DNA of 10,851 nt from Eubacteriales bacterium (GTDB lineage Bacteria > Bacillota > Clostridia > Peptostreptococcales > Anaerovoracaceae), in contig JAQUJQ010000038.1 of NCBI GenBank assembly GCA_028680875.1, forward strand, positions 1 to 10,851, written 5' to 3'. This document shows, piece by piece, positions 1 to 6,984 of this stretch. The notes beneath the pieces were generated by a model. It searched no databases. It was not told where the DNA came from and worked only from the letters and a program-made list of their open reading frames with translations. A program made the translations under genes and the position numbers. Numbering within the stretch: position 1 is the first letter of the stretch; each line of letters opens with the position of its first letter.

Positions 1-30
1 CCAGTTGCCGCTTTCCGGTGAAAGTGTGGC
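1..30 (+). promoter_or_regulatory. possible 3' edge of a cyclic-di-GMP-I (GEMM-I) riboswitch plus hairpin, leader of the first pilin gene
   Basis: Seen: the window opens with CCAGTTGCCG, and positions 7-30 can fold into a hairpin (7-10 with 27-30 including one G-U pair, then 11-15 with 20-24, tetraloop 16-19). No T-run follows it. From memory, GEMM-I aptamers end in a segment close to GCCAGTTRCCG, and cyclic-di-GMP riboswitches precede pilin genes in some clostridia such as C. difficile. Bases 7-10 would be shared by the aptamer edge and the hairpin, as expected of a switching leader. Only about ten bases of any aptamer are visible, so this is a guess. Short open frames run through here (stops at 41-43 and 60-62), so the tail of an upstream gene cannot be excluded. 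Confidence 0.25.
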
Positions 31-77
31 GGATATATTATAGTAAGAAAAGTCATATTTAAAAGGAGAGAAAGAAA

Positions 78-446
78 ATGAAGAAAAGGACAAAGAAAGG
101 TTTTACATTAATAGAACTGATTGTTGTTATAGCCATCCTAGCTATCTTGGCCATCATTGCGATACCTGTGATTAGCGGCGTGGTTGATGATGCTAATCAA
201 GCAGCAGCTGATGCCAATGTAAGAACCATTGAGTTGGCAGCTAAGGCTTATATGACTGAGAATGATGTTGCATTATCTTCATCTAATTGGGAAGACGCAT
301 TAGAGGAATTCGGTTTGATAGATCCAACAGATTTAACAAAATCAATAGGGGGAAAGGGAACATATACTGTTGATAAAGATGGTAATGCCAAAGCTACTGA
401 TATTAAAGGTGGTTCTGGAGCTATTACCTTCGATTCAGGATCATAA
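78..446 (+). CDS. pilA: type IV prepilin, probable major pilin
   Basis: Encodes a 122-residue class-III-signal prepilin, the subunit of the pilus fibre. The leader MKKRTKKG is followed by FTLIE, so PilD should cut after Gly8 and N-methylate Phe9. Glu13 is the conserved Glu5 of the mature protein. Residues 9-33 form the hydrophobic half of the N-terminal helix, which holds the pilin in the membrane before assembly and packs the filament core afterwards. The helix continues to about residue 60. The C-terminal part is short, acidic and rich in Gly, Ser, Thr and Asp, with no cysteine, so no disulfide loop. The ATG has a strong Shine-Dalgarno site, AAAAGGAGAG at 61-70. The gene is followed by an intrinsic terminator and an AT-rich gap, unlike the tightly packed genes after it. 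That layout suggests higher expression and a major-pilin role, which is inference. The symbol is by family only. Confidence 0.9.
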   Translation: MKKRTKKGFTLIELIVVIAILAILAIIAIPVISGVVDDANQAAADANVRTIELAAKAYMTENDVALSSSNWEDALEEFGLIDPTDLTKSIGGKGTYTVDKDGNAKATDIKGGSGAITFDSGS

Positions 447-480
447 TTAAAGATCTATATATTATAATAGCATTAAACAT

Positions 481-504
481 AAGCCCGAACAATTTCGGGC
501 TTTT
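481..504 (+). terminator. intrinsic terminator between the two pilin genes (likely partial)
   Basis: Positions 481-489 pair perfectly with 494-502 (core GCCCGAA/TTCGGGC) around the 4-base loop CAAT, and T501-T504 form a short U-run. This is a textbook Rho-independent hairpin. It sits 34 bases after the first pilin stop codon and before the rest of the pilus operon. The short T-run suggests incomplete termination, so read-through would give a low level of the assembly genes under an abundant pilin message. Confidence 0.85.
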
Positions 505-514
505 AATACTTTAC

Positions 515-563
515 TATAATTTAACAAATATTTTTAATTATGTAATTAATTATATAATTAATT
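515..563 (+). promoter_or_regulatory. AT-rich spacer with -10-like boxes and a 20-bp perfect palindrome
   Basis: The gap between terminator and second pilin is almost pure A+T. It holds TATAAT at 515-520 and again at 553-558, and a -35-like TTAACA at 521-526, but none of these pair at the usual 16-18 bp with a good partner. A secondary promoter is therefore only possible. Positions 544-563 form a perfect 20-bp palindrome just upstream of the ribosome binding site GAGGGA (565-570). It may be an operator, a weak hairpin, or chance in an AT-rich stretch. Confidence 0.3.
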
Positions 564-578
564 CGAGGGAAATATATC

Positions 579-1022
579 GTGTATAAGAAGAAACGTGGGT
601 TCACCTTAATAGAGGTCCTTTTAGTGGTTGTAATATTGGCCATATTAGCTACGATTGCCATTCCTTCTGTTTCCGGTGTTCTTAATAACGCCAATAATTC
701 TGTTGATAATGCCAATGCCGGGCTGTATGAAAGCGCTCTTAAAATTTACGTATCTCAAAAGGCTCAGTGTAGAGAATATGTAACCATTCATCAAATGCCC
801 GGACATCAGGATTTGGTTGCCAACAGTATAGCACTGGTGGCTAATGATAGAGAAACTGAATTTAAATGCAGAACTAGAGGTTGGGCTTTTTACTATCATC
901 CGATAACCCTCCAGGTTGTTGCCATGGAATATAAGGGTGAAGAGAACATGGGTATGATCGCTTTAGTCGACAGTGAAGAAATGCCCATTATCGGATCTAT
1001 AGAAGGCCCTTTTTTAGAGTAA
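579..1022 (+). CDS. type IV prepilin-like protein, second (minor?) pilin
   Basis: A 147-residue prepilin. The leader MYKKKRG precedes FTLIE, so cleavage is expected after Gly7, with Glu12 as Glu5 of the mature form. The hydrophobic helix spans about 8-34. The segment after it (SVSGVLNNANN...) matches the same part of the first pilin (VISGVVDDANQ...), so the two look like tandem paralogues that diverged at the C-terminus. This one carries two cysteines, Cys64 and Cys97, which could form a disulfide, while the first pilin has none. It also has many Met residues toward the end. The start is GTG, supported by GAGGGA at 565-570 with 8-base spacing and by the normal leader length. It follows a terminator and sits 13 bases before pilMN, so it is probably made at assembly-gene level. 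A minor or tip pilin role is inference. Confidence 0.88.
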   Translation: MYKKKRGFTLIEVLLVVVILAILATIAIPSVSGVLNNANNSVDNANAGLYESALKIYVSQKAQCREYVTIHQMPGHQDLVANSIALVANDRETEFKCRTRGWAFYYHPITLQVVAMEYKGEENMGMIALVDSEEMPIIGSIEGPFLE

Positions 1023-1035
1023 AAGAAGGATCAGC

Positions 1036-2604
1036 ATGAATCTATTAACTATTCAAATTGAAAAAAATATAATACAGCTGGCTAATATCAGCAAAAGAGG
1101 AGAGAGTATCTATATCAATAAAATGCGAAGGCTCTTTTTACCGGATAATTTAAAGAATGGAGAATTTACCAGTGATACAGCAGCCTTTTCCGATTTTATT
1201 GATATGGTCATTACAAAGGGAAAACTGAGCAAGGGGAAGGCTATACTTCTATTGGGAGCCGATTGTGTAATTCACAGAGAGTATACGCATGAAGAGCTGA
1301 AGAAATCCCAATTGGTGTCACTTGCCATATTAGAAGCAAATGCCATTCTCCCTGAAGATGAAGGGACATTTATCGTAGAAAATCAGTGGTATGGTTCAAG
1401 ACATAATAAGGAAGGCTTGCAGACCAGTGCTATTTTTGCCGTGAACCAGGAATTTATCACTTCACTTACTAATGAGCTAAAGGCTAAGGGGATTAAACTT
1501 TCTGGAATTTTTCCAACGATGGTTGCACATACTGACTTAATCCGAAAACTACTCAACTATAAGATCAGCGGATTGGAATTCAGTGATAAGACGGTAGCTG
1601 CAATTCATTTGTCTCCTCAGGAAACCCAAGTGTCTCTGTTTCATAATCGTCAGCTGATTCACCAGAGGACAGACAGTTTGGCTGTCAGTGAATTTTATCA
1701 AGCAGTTGCCACTACTTTTCAATTATCTGCCGATGAAACAGAATCCTATATTAACAATAATCCGGAATCATTAAAACAGGTGGAGGAAGCTGCGAGCTTG
1801 ATGATTACCACATTGATACGATCTATTAATATTGTATCCAGTGTGGAAGGTCTAAGAATCGATAATATTCTGATATCGGGGGGAACAGCAAGTATTCCGG
1901 GAATGGCCGAGTTTTTTACAGAAGTCACAGAAATCCCATGCAGTAACATAGAACAATATAAAGAGGCTCTAAGTAAGATCGTAACATTACAAGGAGAACT
2001 TAAGGAACATCAGGAGTTTTATCAGAGACTTGTACTTCTGCGGGGACTGGATTATAAGAAGAGAAAGGAATTGAATTTTCTTACACGGGGGATTCAAAGC
2101 AGGAGACGAAATCGCCGGACTTTGACGGTCTGCATTACAGTCTTCATCCTTATGGTTCTGGTTATGGCCATCCTTCCTATAAATTATTATATTATTAATA
2201 AAGATATTAAACGGAATAAGGCCATTATTGCCAGCCCGGAATATGTAGAAATCAAGAACCTCCTGGAGGAACAACGTCAAATGAGGGCACAAGTCACCGC
2301 TATTGATGAGGAGAAAGCAAGTCTACCCTTTGGAGATTCTTTGGTGGCTCATTATTTGAAAATATTGAATACAGATCTATTTAACGGAGCCACTTTAAAT
2401 AGCATAACCTATAAAGAAGATACCGGAACTTTTAATGTAATTGTTACAGGAAAAGATTTAGATTATTTTATAATGGCAAAAAATAAAATTGACCAAGAGG
2501 AAAACCTTATGGTTTCTCTGCCTCTTACATTCCGGAAAGAAGAGGGTTTACTGAGATGTGAAATGACTATTACAGTATTGCCAGAGAAAGGAGAGGGTGA
2601 ATAA
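1036..2604 (+). CDS. pilMN: fused type IV pilus assembly protein PilM-PilN
   Basis: A 522-residue protein joining two subunits that are separate in Gram-negative bacteria. Residues 1-335 are PilM-like, an actin/FtsA-fold cytoplasmic protein. The clearest motif is ISGGTASIPGM (280-290), matching the adenosine-binding ISGGGA.IPG motif of PilM. The N-terminal phosphate loop is degenerate (TIQIEKNIIQL at 5-15, without the usual Asp-Gly), so nucleotide binding may be altered. Residues 346-349, LNFL, followed by a basic stretch RRRNRR (356-361), resemble the NLLP-plus-basic N-terminus of PilN that docks into PilM. Residues 362-385 form one membrane helix, then comes a coiled-coil-prone region (390-425) and a PilN-like ferredoxin-type domain to the end. 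The ATG has AAGGA at 1026-1030, 13 bases after the second pilin. Fused pilMN is known from other clostridia, for example C. difficile. Expected role: linking cytoplasmic PilB/PilC to PilO. Confidence 0.85.
   Translation: MNLLTIQIEKNIIQLANISKRGESIYINKMRRLFLPDNLKNGEFTSDTAAFSDFIDMVITKGKLSKGKAILLLGADCVIHREYTHEELKKSQLVSLAILEANAILPEDEGTFIVENQWYGSRHNKEGLQTSAIFAVNQEFITSLTNELKAKGIKLSGIFPTMVAHTDLIRKLLNYKISGLEFSDKTVAAIHLSPQETQVSLFHNRQLIHQRTDSLAVSEFYQAVATTFQLSADETESYINNNPESLKQVEEAASLMITTLIRSINIVSSVEGLRIDNILISGGTASIPGMAEFFTEVTEIPCSNIEQYKEALSKIVTLQGELKEHQEFYQRLVLLRGLDYKKRKELNFLTRGIQSRRRNRRTLTVCITVFILMVLVMAILPINYYIINKDIKRNKAIIASPEYVEIKNLLEEQRQMRAQVTAIDEEKASLPFGDSLVAHYLKILNTDLFNGATLNSITYKEDTGTFNVIVTGKDLDYFIMAKNKIDQEENLMVSLPLTFRKEEGLLRCEMTITVLPEKGEGE
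2587..2597 (+). promoter_or_regulatory. ribosome binding site that decides the pilO start
   Basis: The run AAAGGAGAGGG lies inside the end of pilMN. A GTG at 2597 is open in frame but touches this site. The ATG at 2606 lies 8 bases after its last G, one base past the pilMN stop, and is the better start. Confidence 0.6.
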
Positions 2605-2605
2605 A

Positions 2606-3232
2606 ATGAAGGGCTCAAAGATTGTCACACCTGTCCTACTCTATTTTATGATTATTCTCTTGCTGATTACGATTTACTATAATTTTGCATTTAAACCTTT
2701 AAAAACTGAAATTGAAGCTCTCAATATGGAAAGTAAGTTATTAAAGATCCAACGAATGGAAATAGAGCTGGCTATGCTGGATGAGAAGGACGTTAGGAAA
2801 GATATAGAAGTCATGAAGGGCCTTCTGAAGGAGGACAATTCCATTTATCTGATTGATGGCAGGGCTTTAGCCGATGACATTAATGCTCATGCTAAAGAAA
2901 CAGGAGTTATAATGTATGAAATCATTATAGGGGAACCGGAATTGGAAAAGGGTTCTTCCGGCAGTCATAAAACCCTGCTTCGCTTACCGGGAAAATTTAG
3001 CTTTATAAATACCTATGAAAAGGCTGTAGAATTGATTGAGAGCTTTGAAGACAGTCAAACCGGAGCTTACCTAATTGAGGACATTAATGGATGTGAGGAT
3101 GAAAACGGGCTTTATCTTTGGGAAGTGGCTTTCAGCCTTTACTATTTCGGTGATCCGGAAACGATAAAAGAAGTGACGGAAGAAGATGAAGCTTCAAAGA
3201 CAGGTGAACCGCCGTGGACAATACAACAATAA
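2606..3232 (+). CDS. pilO: type IV pilus inner-membrane alignment protein PilO
   Basis: A 208-residue bitopic membrane protein with PilO/GspM-like architecture: a short cytoplasmic N-terminus, one membrane helix at about residues 7-29, a charged coiled-coil-prone segment (about 32-75) and a C-terminal extracytoplasmic domain predicted as alternating helices and strands. Sequence signature is weak, as usual for PilO, so the call leans on architecture and on its place right after PilMN. It should dimerise with the PilN half of PilMN to form the alignment subcomplex. The start at ATG 2606 is preferred over an in-frame GTG at 2597 (three residues longer) because of Shine-Dalgarno spacing. Translation is probably coupled to pilMN. 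The gene's 3' end overlaps pilD by 19 bp. The acidic tail (EEDEASKTGEPP) looks disordered. Confidence 0.75.
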   Translation: MKGSKIVTPVLLYFMIILLLITIYYNFAFKPLKTEIEALNMESKLLKIQRMEIELAMLDEKDVRKDIEVMKGLLKEDNSIYLIDGRALADDINAHAKETGVIMYEIIIGEPELEKGSSGSHKTLLRLPGKFSFINTYEKAVELIESFEDSQTGAYLIEDINGCEDENGLYLWEVAFSLYYFGDPETIKEVTEEDEASKTGEPPWTIQQ

Positions 3233-3930
3233 CCTATCTGCTTGGGGTTCTGTTTTCTGTGGCTATCGGTTTTCCTGCCGGATATTCCATCGTATATGTA
3301 TTTAATCGAATACCTGCCAAATGGCTTTGCGATTATGGTGAAGAGCCGGACAAAGAGATGTGGGATGAGAGAATCAAGAAACAACCTTGGGATTCTGTCT
3401 TTAGTCTGGTGTTCATTGCCTCTGCCGTCAAGCTGTTAAACCAAGGCCCGCTTTATCTGATTGCCGGAATTCTTGCACTTTGGTTGCTTCTTCAGATTGG
3501 GATCGCTGATAAAAAATATATGATTATTCCCGATCAATATGTGATTGGATTGGCGGTAACCGCATTGGGTTTTATACCCTTTCAATCCTCATATTTGTCT
3601 CCTCTTTTTGGCGCTCTAATCGGAGGAGGAAGCTTCTTTTTAATAGGAGCAGTAGGAAAATGGATATTAAAAAAGGACGCTATGGGATTTGGGGACGTAA
3701 AGCTTCTGGCATCAGTAGGACTTATGGTCGGAATGAAGGGGATTCTTATCGTCTTAATCATTACAATTTTTACAAGTGCCATTATCCTTGGGTTTTGTTT
3801 ATTGACTCGTAGGATTGAAAGAGGAGAAGAACAACCACTGGGTCCCTTTATTGTAGCGGCAACCGCTGCATACATTCTTTTTCAACAGGAAATTCTTTTT
3901 CTGGTCGATTGGTATTTAAACTTATACTGA
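3214..3930 (+). CDS. pilD: prepilin peptidase (type IV leader peptidase, A24 family)
   Basis: A 238-residue polytopic aspartic protease that cuts prepilin leaders at the cytoplasmic face and, in classical members, methylates the new N-terminus. The two catalytic aspartates are visible: Asp99 in IADKKYMIIPD and Asp161 in GFGDVKLL, the A24 signature. The C-terminal PLGPFIVAATA (208-218) is also typical. Six or more membrane segments are apparent. The N-terminal part has a form of the usual GSFxNVxIxRLP motif (VYVFNRIPAKW, 27-37), but the loop after it is short and has a single Cys39, not the two CxxC pairs that bind zinc in Gram-negative PilD. The GTG start is supported by AGGTGA (3202-3207, 6-base spacing) and gives a natural first membrane helix. 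It overlaps pilO by 19 bp, so translation is likely coupled. Substrates are presumably the two prepilins of this locus. Confidence 0.9.
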   Translation: MDNTTITYLLGVLFSVAIGFPAGYSIVYVFNRIPAKWLCDYGEEPDKEMWDERIKKQPWDSVFSLVFIASAVKLLNQGPLYLIAGILALWLLLQIGIADKKYMIIPDQYVIGLAVTALGFIPFQSSYLSPLFGALIGGGSFFLIGAVGKWILKKDAMGFGDVKLLASVGLMVGMKGILIVLIITIFTSAIILGFCLLTRRIERGEEQPLGPFIVAATAAYILFQQEILFLVDWYLNLY

Positions 3931-3957
3931 GATTACTGTGATATTGAGGGAAATGTA

Positions 3958-5649
3958 ATGCGTTATACAACATTGAAATTAGGTGAAATATTAGTAAAAG
4001 ATGGAGTTATGGATGAGAAGACTCTGCAGGAAGCTCTAAAATCGCAAAAGGGGAGTGGAAAACGTGTTGGTGAAATTTTAATCGAAAATAAGTTTATAAC
4101 CGAGGAACAATTGATTAATTCTCTTTCTTCTCAATTGGGGATTGAGTATATAGACCTGGAAGCAGTAAAAATTGACCCTTCTTTATCGAAATACGTTCCT
4201 GAATCCATTGCAAGAACCGGTCATGTAGTTCCAGTCCAAAAAGAGGATCGTATATTAAAATTGGCTATGGCAGATCCTTTGGATTACAATACAATCAGTG
4301 ATATAGGGGCTTATTCTAAATTGACCGTTCGTGTGGCAATTTCCAAGCAAAGTGAAATAGAGAAGAAAATTCATCAAATTTATGCTTCTCATAAAGCTAT
4401 AGAAGCGGCCCAGGAACTCTCCAAGCTGGTAGAAGCAATCCCGAAGGAAACAGATAGTTACCAAAATGCAGATCAGCCTATTGTGCGCCTGGTCAATATG
4501 ATGATTGAACAGGCAGTCCTTATGAAAGCCAGTGATATCCATATTGAACCGGGAGAAAAAAAGGTTAGAATCCGCTTTCGCATTGACGGTTACTTAGTTC
4601 CCTACTTGGAAGCAGATACGGGTATCGCCCCTGCAGTGGTTTCTCGTATTAAATTCATGGGAGGAATGAACATTGCAGAAAAACGGCTTCCTCAAGACGG
4701 CAGAATTAATATTAAGATCCGGGGGCAAGAAATTGATATGCGAATTTCTTCCATTCCATCAATATTTGGTGAAAAAATTGTAATACGTATAGCAACAGCT
4801 CTCGATTTGAATCTGGATAGGAGCGAGATCGGTTTTTTATCGGAAAACATAGCTCGATTTGACCAAATGCTAAGTAAAGATCATGGTATAATATTAATTA
4901 CCGGCCCTACGGGAAGCGGTAAATCCACTACTTTATATACGATCCTGCGAGAAAAGAAACGGGATGACATCAACTTGATTACAGTGGAAAATCCGGTTGA
5001 AACCATCATACCGGGTATTACTCAGGTGGACATCAACACAAAGGCCGGGCTTAATTTTGCAACTATTCTTCGTTCTATTCTTCGGCAGGATCCGGATATC
5101 ATCATGGTAGGAGAGATACGGGATGAGGAAACAGCTGATTTATCCATCGGAGCCGCTATTACAGGACACCTGGTTTTTAGTACACTTCATACTTTCGATG
5201 CCCCAAGTGCCGTGATTCGCTTGGTGGATATGGGGATTGAGCCTTTTATGGTGTCAGCTGCTTTAGTGGGGGTTATATCACAAAGGCTTATCCGAAAGAT
5301 TTGCCCTCGGTGCAAGGTTTCTTATGAACCATCTGTGGAAGAACTGGACAGACTAAATTTGAATCATAAAGAGCTTGGGAAACAGAGAGAAAAGATTCTT
5401 CTTTATAAAGGAGCGGGTTGCGAATACTGTAATCAAACCGGATATAAAGGCCGGACTGCAATTCATGAGATTATGCCGATTACACCGAAATTAAGGAAGG
5501 GAATTTATGACGGAGCAAGTATTGATGATGTGCGGAAGATTGCCATTGAAGAGGGTATGATTACACTTTATGAGAACCTGAGGATACGGGTGTTGGAAGG
5601 AACTACAACCTATGAAGAATTGTTGAAGCTGTATTCATCTCAGATTTAG
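3958..5649 (+). CDS. pilB: type IV pilus extension ATPase PilB
   Basis: A 563-residue hexameric secretion ATPase of the GspE/PilB family that powers pilus polymerisation. Residues 1-150 form the N-terminal GspE/MshE-type domain (LGEILVKDGVMDE... and a second GEILIENKFITEEQL copy), which in MshE-like proteins can bind cyclic-di-GMP. Residues 173-290 are the second N-terminal domain (SDIHIEP at 192-198, RLPQDGRI at 243-250). The ATPase core follows: Walker A GPTGSGKST (316-324), Asp-box region VENPVE (343-348), Walker B DPDIIMVGEIRDEETA (378-393, Glu386), His box TGHLVFSTLHT (402-412). Cys449, Cys452, Cys488 and Cys491 make the zinc tetracysteine of extension ATPases, which PilT lacks, and this separates the two. 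Oddity: Asn345 replaces the Asp that names the Asp box. Shine-Dalgarno GAGGG lies at 3946-3950, 27 bases after pilD. Confidence 0.95.
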   Translation: MRYTTLKLGEILVKDGVMDEKTLQEALKSQKGSGKRVGEILIENKFITEEQLINSLSSQLGIEYIDLEAVKIDPSLSKYVPESIARTGHVVPVQKEDRILKLAMADPLDYNTISDIGAYSKLTVRVAISKQSEIEKKIHQIYASHKAIEAAQELSKLVEAIPKETDSYQNADQPIVRLVNMMIEQAVLMKASDIHIEPGEKKVRIRFRIDGYLVPYLEADTGIAPAVVSRIKFMGGMNIAEKRLPQDGRINIKIRGQEIDMRISSIPSIFGEKIVIRIATALDLNLDRSEIGFLSENIARFDQMLSKDHGIILITGPTGSGKSTTLYTILREKKRDDINLITVENPVETIIPGITQVDINTKAGLNFATILRSILRQDPDIIMVGEIRDEETADLSIGAAITGHLVFSTLHTFDAPSAVIRLVDMGIEPFMVSAALVGVISQRLIRKICPRCKVSYEPSVEELDRLNLNHKELGKQREKILLYKGAGCEYCNQTGYKGRTAIHEIMPITPKLRKGIYDGASIDDVRKIAIEEGMITLYENLRIRVLEGTTTYEELLKLYSSQI

Positions 5650-5654
5650 AGGAG
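5648..5654 (+). promoter_or_regulatory. ribosome binding site supporting a TTG start for pilC
   Basis: AGAGGAG begins within the pilB stop codon and ends 7 bases before TTG 5662. The family N-terminus begins right at this codon, so the rare TTG start is credible. Confidence 0.7.
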
Positions 5655-5661
5655 TATTAAG

Positions 5662-6894
5662 TTGAACTATAAATATAGAGCCATCAACCAAAAAGGGAAA
5701 AAAGAGGTAGGAGAGATTTCCGCCTATGATCAGGCGGAGGCACTCTTTTTATTAAAAGATCAAGGGTTAATCCCTTTGGAGATCGGTGTTAAATCAACTA
5801 CTGCCAATATGCAAAAAATAAAAAAATTAACTGAAACAGAAAAAGATATTCATGAAGTAAAAATTCAGAAAAAGAAGGTATTAAGTGTTTTGCATCAATT
5901 TGCGATCATGATGAAGGCAGGGGTATCTCTGTCTCTTTGTATACAGGTTTTGATTGCACAGGAAAAGGATAAGCAAATGAAAAAAATTTTGGAAGAGATT
6001 CAGGAAAATATGTATTCCGGATTTTCCCTCTCATCTTCCATGGCAAAATTTAAGACCTTCAGTGATATTACGGTAAACATTATAGCTGCCGGAGAAATCA
6101 ATGGGAGACTGGATGTATCATTTGAAAGGGCTTCTCAAATTCTTGAGAATGAGGTGACCATTACTTCAAAGATAAAGGGGGCCTTAGGCTATCCTCTTTT
6201 GCTTTTGGGTTTAACTTTCCTTGTGGTTATTATATTGAATATTGTAGTACTTCCGGTCTTCGTGGATTTGTTCAGTCAGATGGGAGCGGAACTCCCTCTT
6301 CTTACACAGGTAGTTATGGGCATTTCCGGTTTTATTATAAGTTTCTGGTACATTCTAATCTTTTTAATTCTCATTACAGTTGGAATTTATCTTTATGCAA
6401 GGAAAAACTCCGATAATTTCAAAGAGAAAACCGATCATTTGGCATTGAGGGTCCCTTTAGCGGGGGAAATTCTACATAAATTGTATATTTCTAGATTTTG
6501 TAGAATTATGGCATCACTTGTAGATGCAGGAGTTGAGATTATTCATAGTCTGGAGGTTTCCACTTCGGTTATACCAAATACTTACATTAAAAAATATTTA
6601 AATAAGGTTCTGGGGGATGTGAAGGTGGGAATTCCAATTCATCAATCTATGAGTAAATACCCCATTTTTGATCCATTGTTAGTTTCCATGGTTCGTGTGG
6701 GGGAAGAATCAGGTATGCTTTTTAATGTCTTAAATAAGATGGCAGATTTGTATGAGGAGCAGACCCAGGTCCGGACAAAACAGTTAATTGCCATGATTGA
6801 ACCCATTATGACCATCATTATAGCCCTTGTTGTTGGAACTGTGGTAGTATCTGTGGTCATGCCTATGTTTGGCCAATATCAGCTTCTCCTTTAG
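5662..6894 (+). CDS. pilC: type IV pilus platform protein PilC
   Basis: A 410-residue inner-membrane platform protein of the GspF/PilC family. It receives the rotary motion of PilB and moves pilin subunits into the growing fibre. Two T2SSF repeats are visible. The first covers about 74-198, with FAIMMKAGVSL (80-90), AAGEINGRLD (142-151) and a membrane helix at 178-203. The second covers about 276-402, with MASLVDAGVEI (283-293), VGEESGMLFNVLNKMADLYE (346-365) and a terminal membrane helix at 378-402. A third helix lies at 219-246, so three in all, as usual. The N-terminus NYKYRAINQKGKKEVGEI is the standard PilC opening, so the TTG start is natural. It is 12 bases after pilB and so probably translated from the same message. 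Length is typical. It is the last pilus gene in the window. Confidence 0.95.
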   Translation: MNYKYRAINQKGKKEVGEISAYDQAEALFLLKDQGLIPLEIGVKSTTANMQKIKKLTETEKDIHEVKIQKKKVLSVLHQFAIMMKAGVSLSLCIQVLIAQEKDKQMKKILEEIQENMYSGFSLSSSMAKFKTFSDITVNIIAAGEINGRLDVSFERASQILENEVTITSKIKGALGYPLLLLGLTFLVVIILNIVVLPVFVDLFSQMGAELPLLTQVVMGISGFIISFWYILIFLILITVGIYLYARKNSDNFKEKTDHLALRVPLAGEILHKLYISRFCRIMASLVDAGVEIIHSLEVSTSVIPNTYIKKYLNKVLGDVKVGIPIHQSMSKYPIFDPLLVSMVRVGEESGMLFNVLNKMADLYEEQTQVRTKQLIAMIEPIMTIIIALVVGTVVVSVVMPMFGQYQLLL

Positions 6895-6916
6895 AACTAT
6901 GATCAGTTTGGTCCTC

Positions 6917-6945
6917 TTGCAAAGAAATGCCAATTGTAGTATCCT
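6917..6945 (+). promoter_or_regulatory. weak sigma-A promoter candidate upstream of proB
   Basis: TTGCAA (6917-6922) and TATCCT (6940-6945) are 17 bp apart, each matching the consensus at four positions. There is no terminator in the 90-bp gap after pilC, so proB may instead be read from the pilus message. CCTAT (6943-6947) and ATAGG (6956-6960) also form a small inverted repeat whose right arm touches the AGGAGAG at 6958-6964. Confidence 0.3.
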
Positions 6946-6984
6946 ATCATATTATATAGGAGAGAGGCAGGCAACAATAAGCAA

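Noticed and set aside
2..62. Tail of an upstream gene (short open frames ending at 41-43 or 60-62)
   Set aside because: Neither 13- nor 19-residue tail is recognisable, and the segment fits a leader at least as well. Left undecided.
2597..2605. GTG 2597 as the pilO start
   Set aside because: It touches the Shine-Dalgarno run; ATG 2606 has proper spacing and loses only three residues.
3582..3875. Antisense open frame inside pilD, and several similar long frames opposite other genes
   Set aside because: They lack ribosome binding sites and recognisable domains, and lie opposite well-supported genes. They are by-products of codon use.
6895..6984. T-box or other proline-responsive leader before proB
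   Set aside because: The gap is only 90 bp, with no T-box sequence, no terminator hairpin with T-run and no specifier-like stem.
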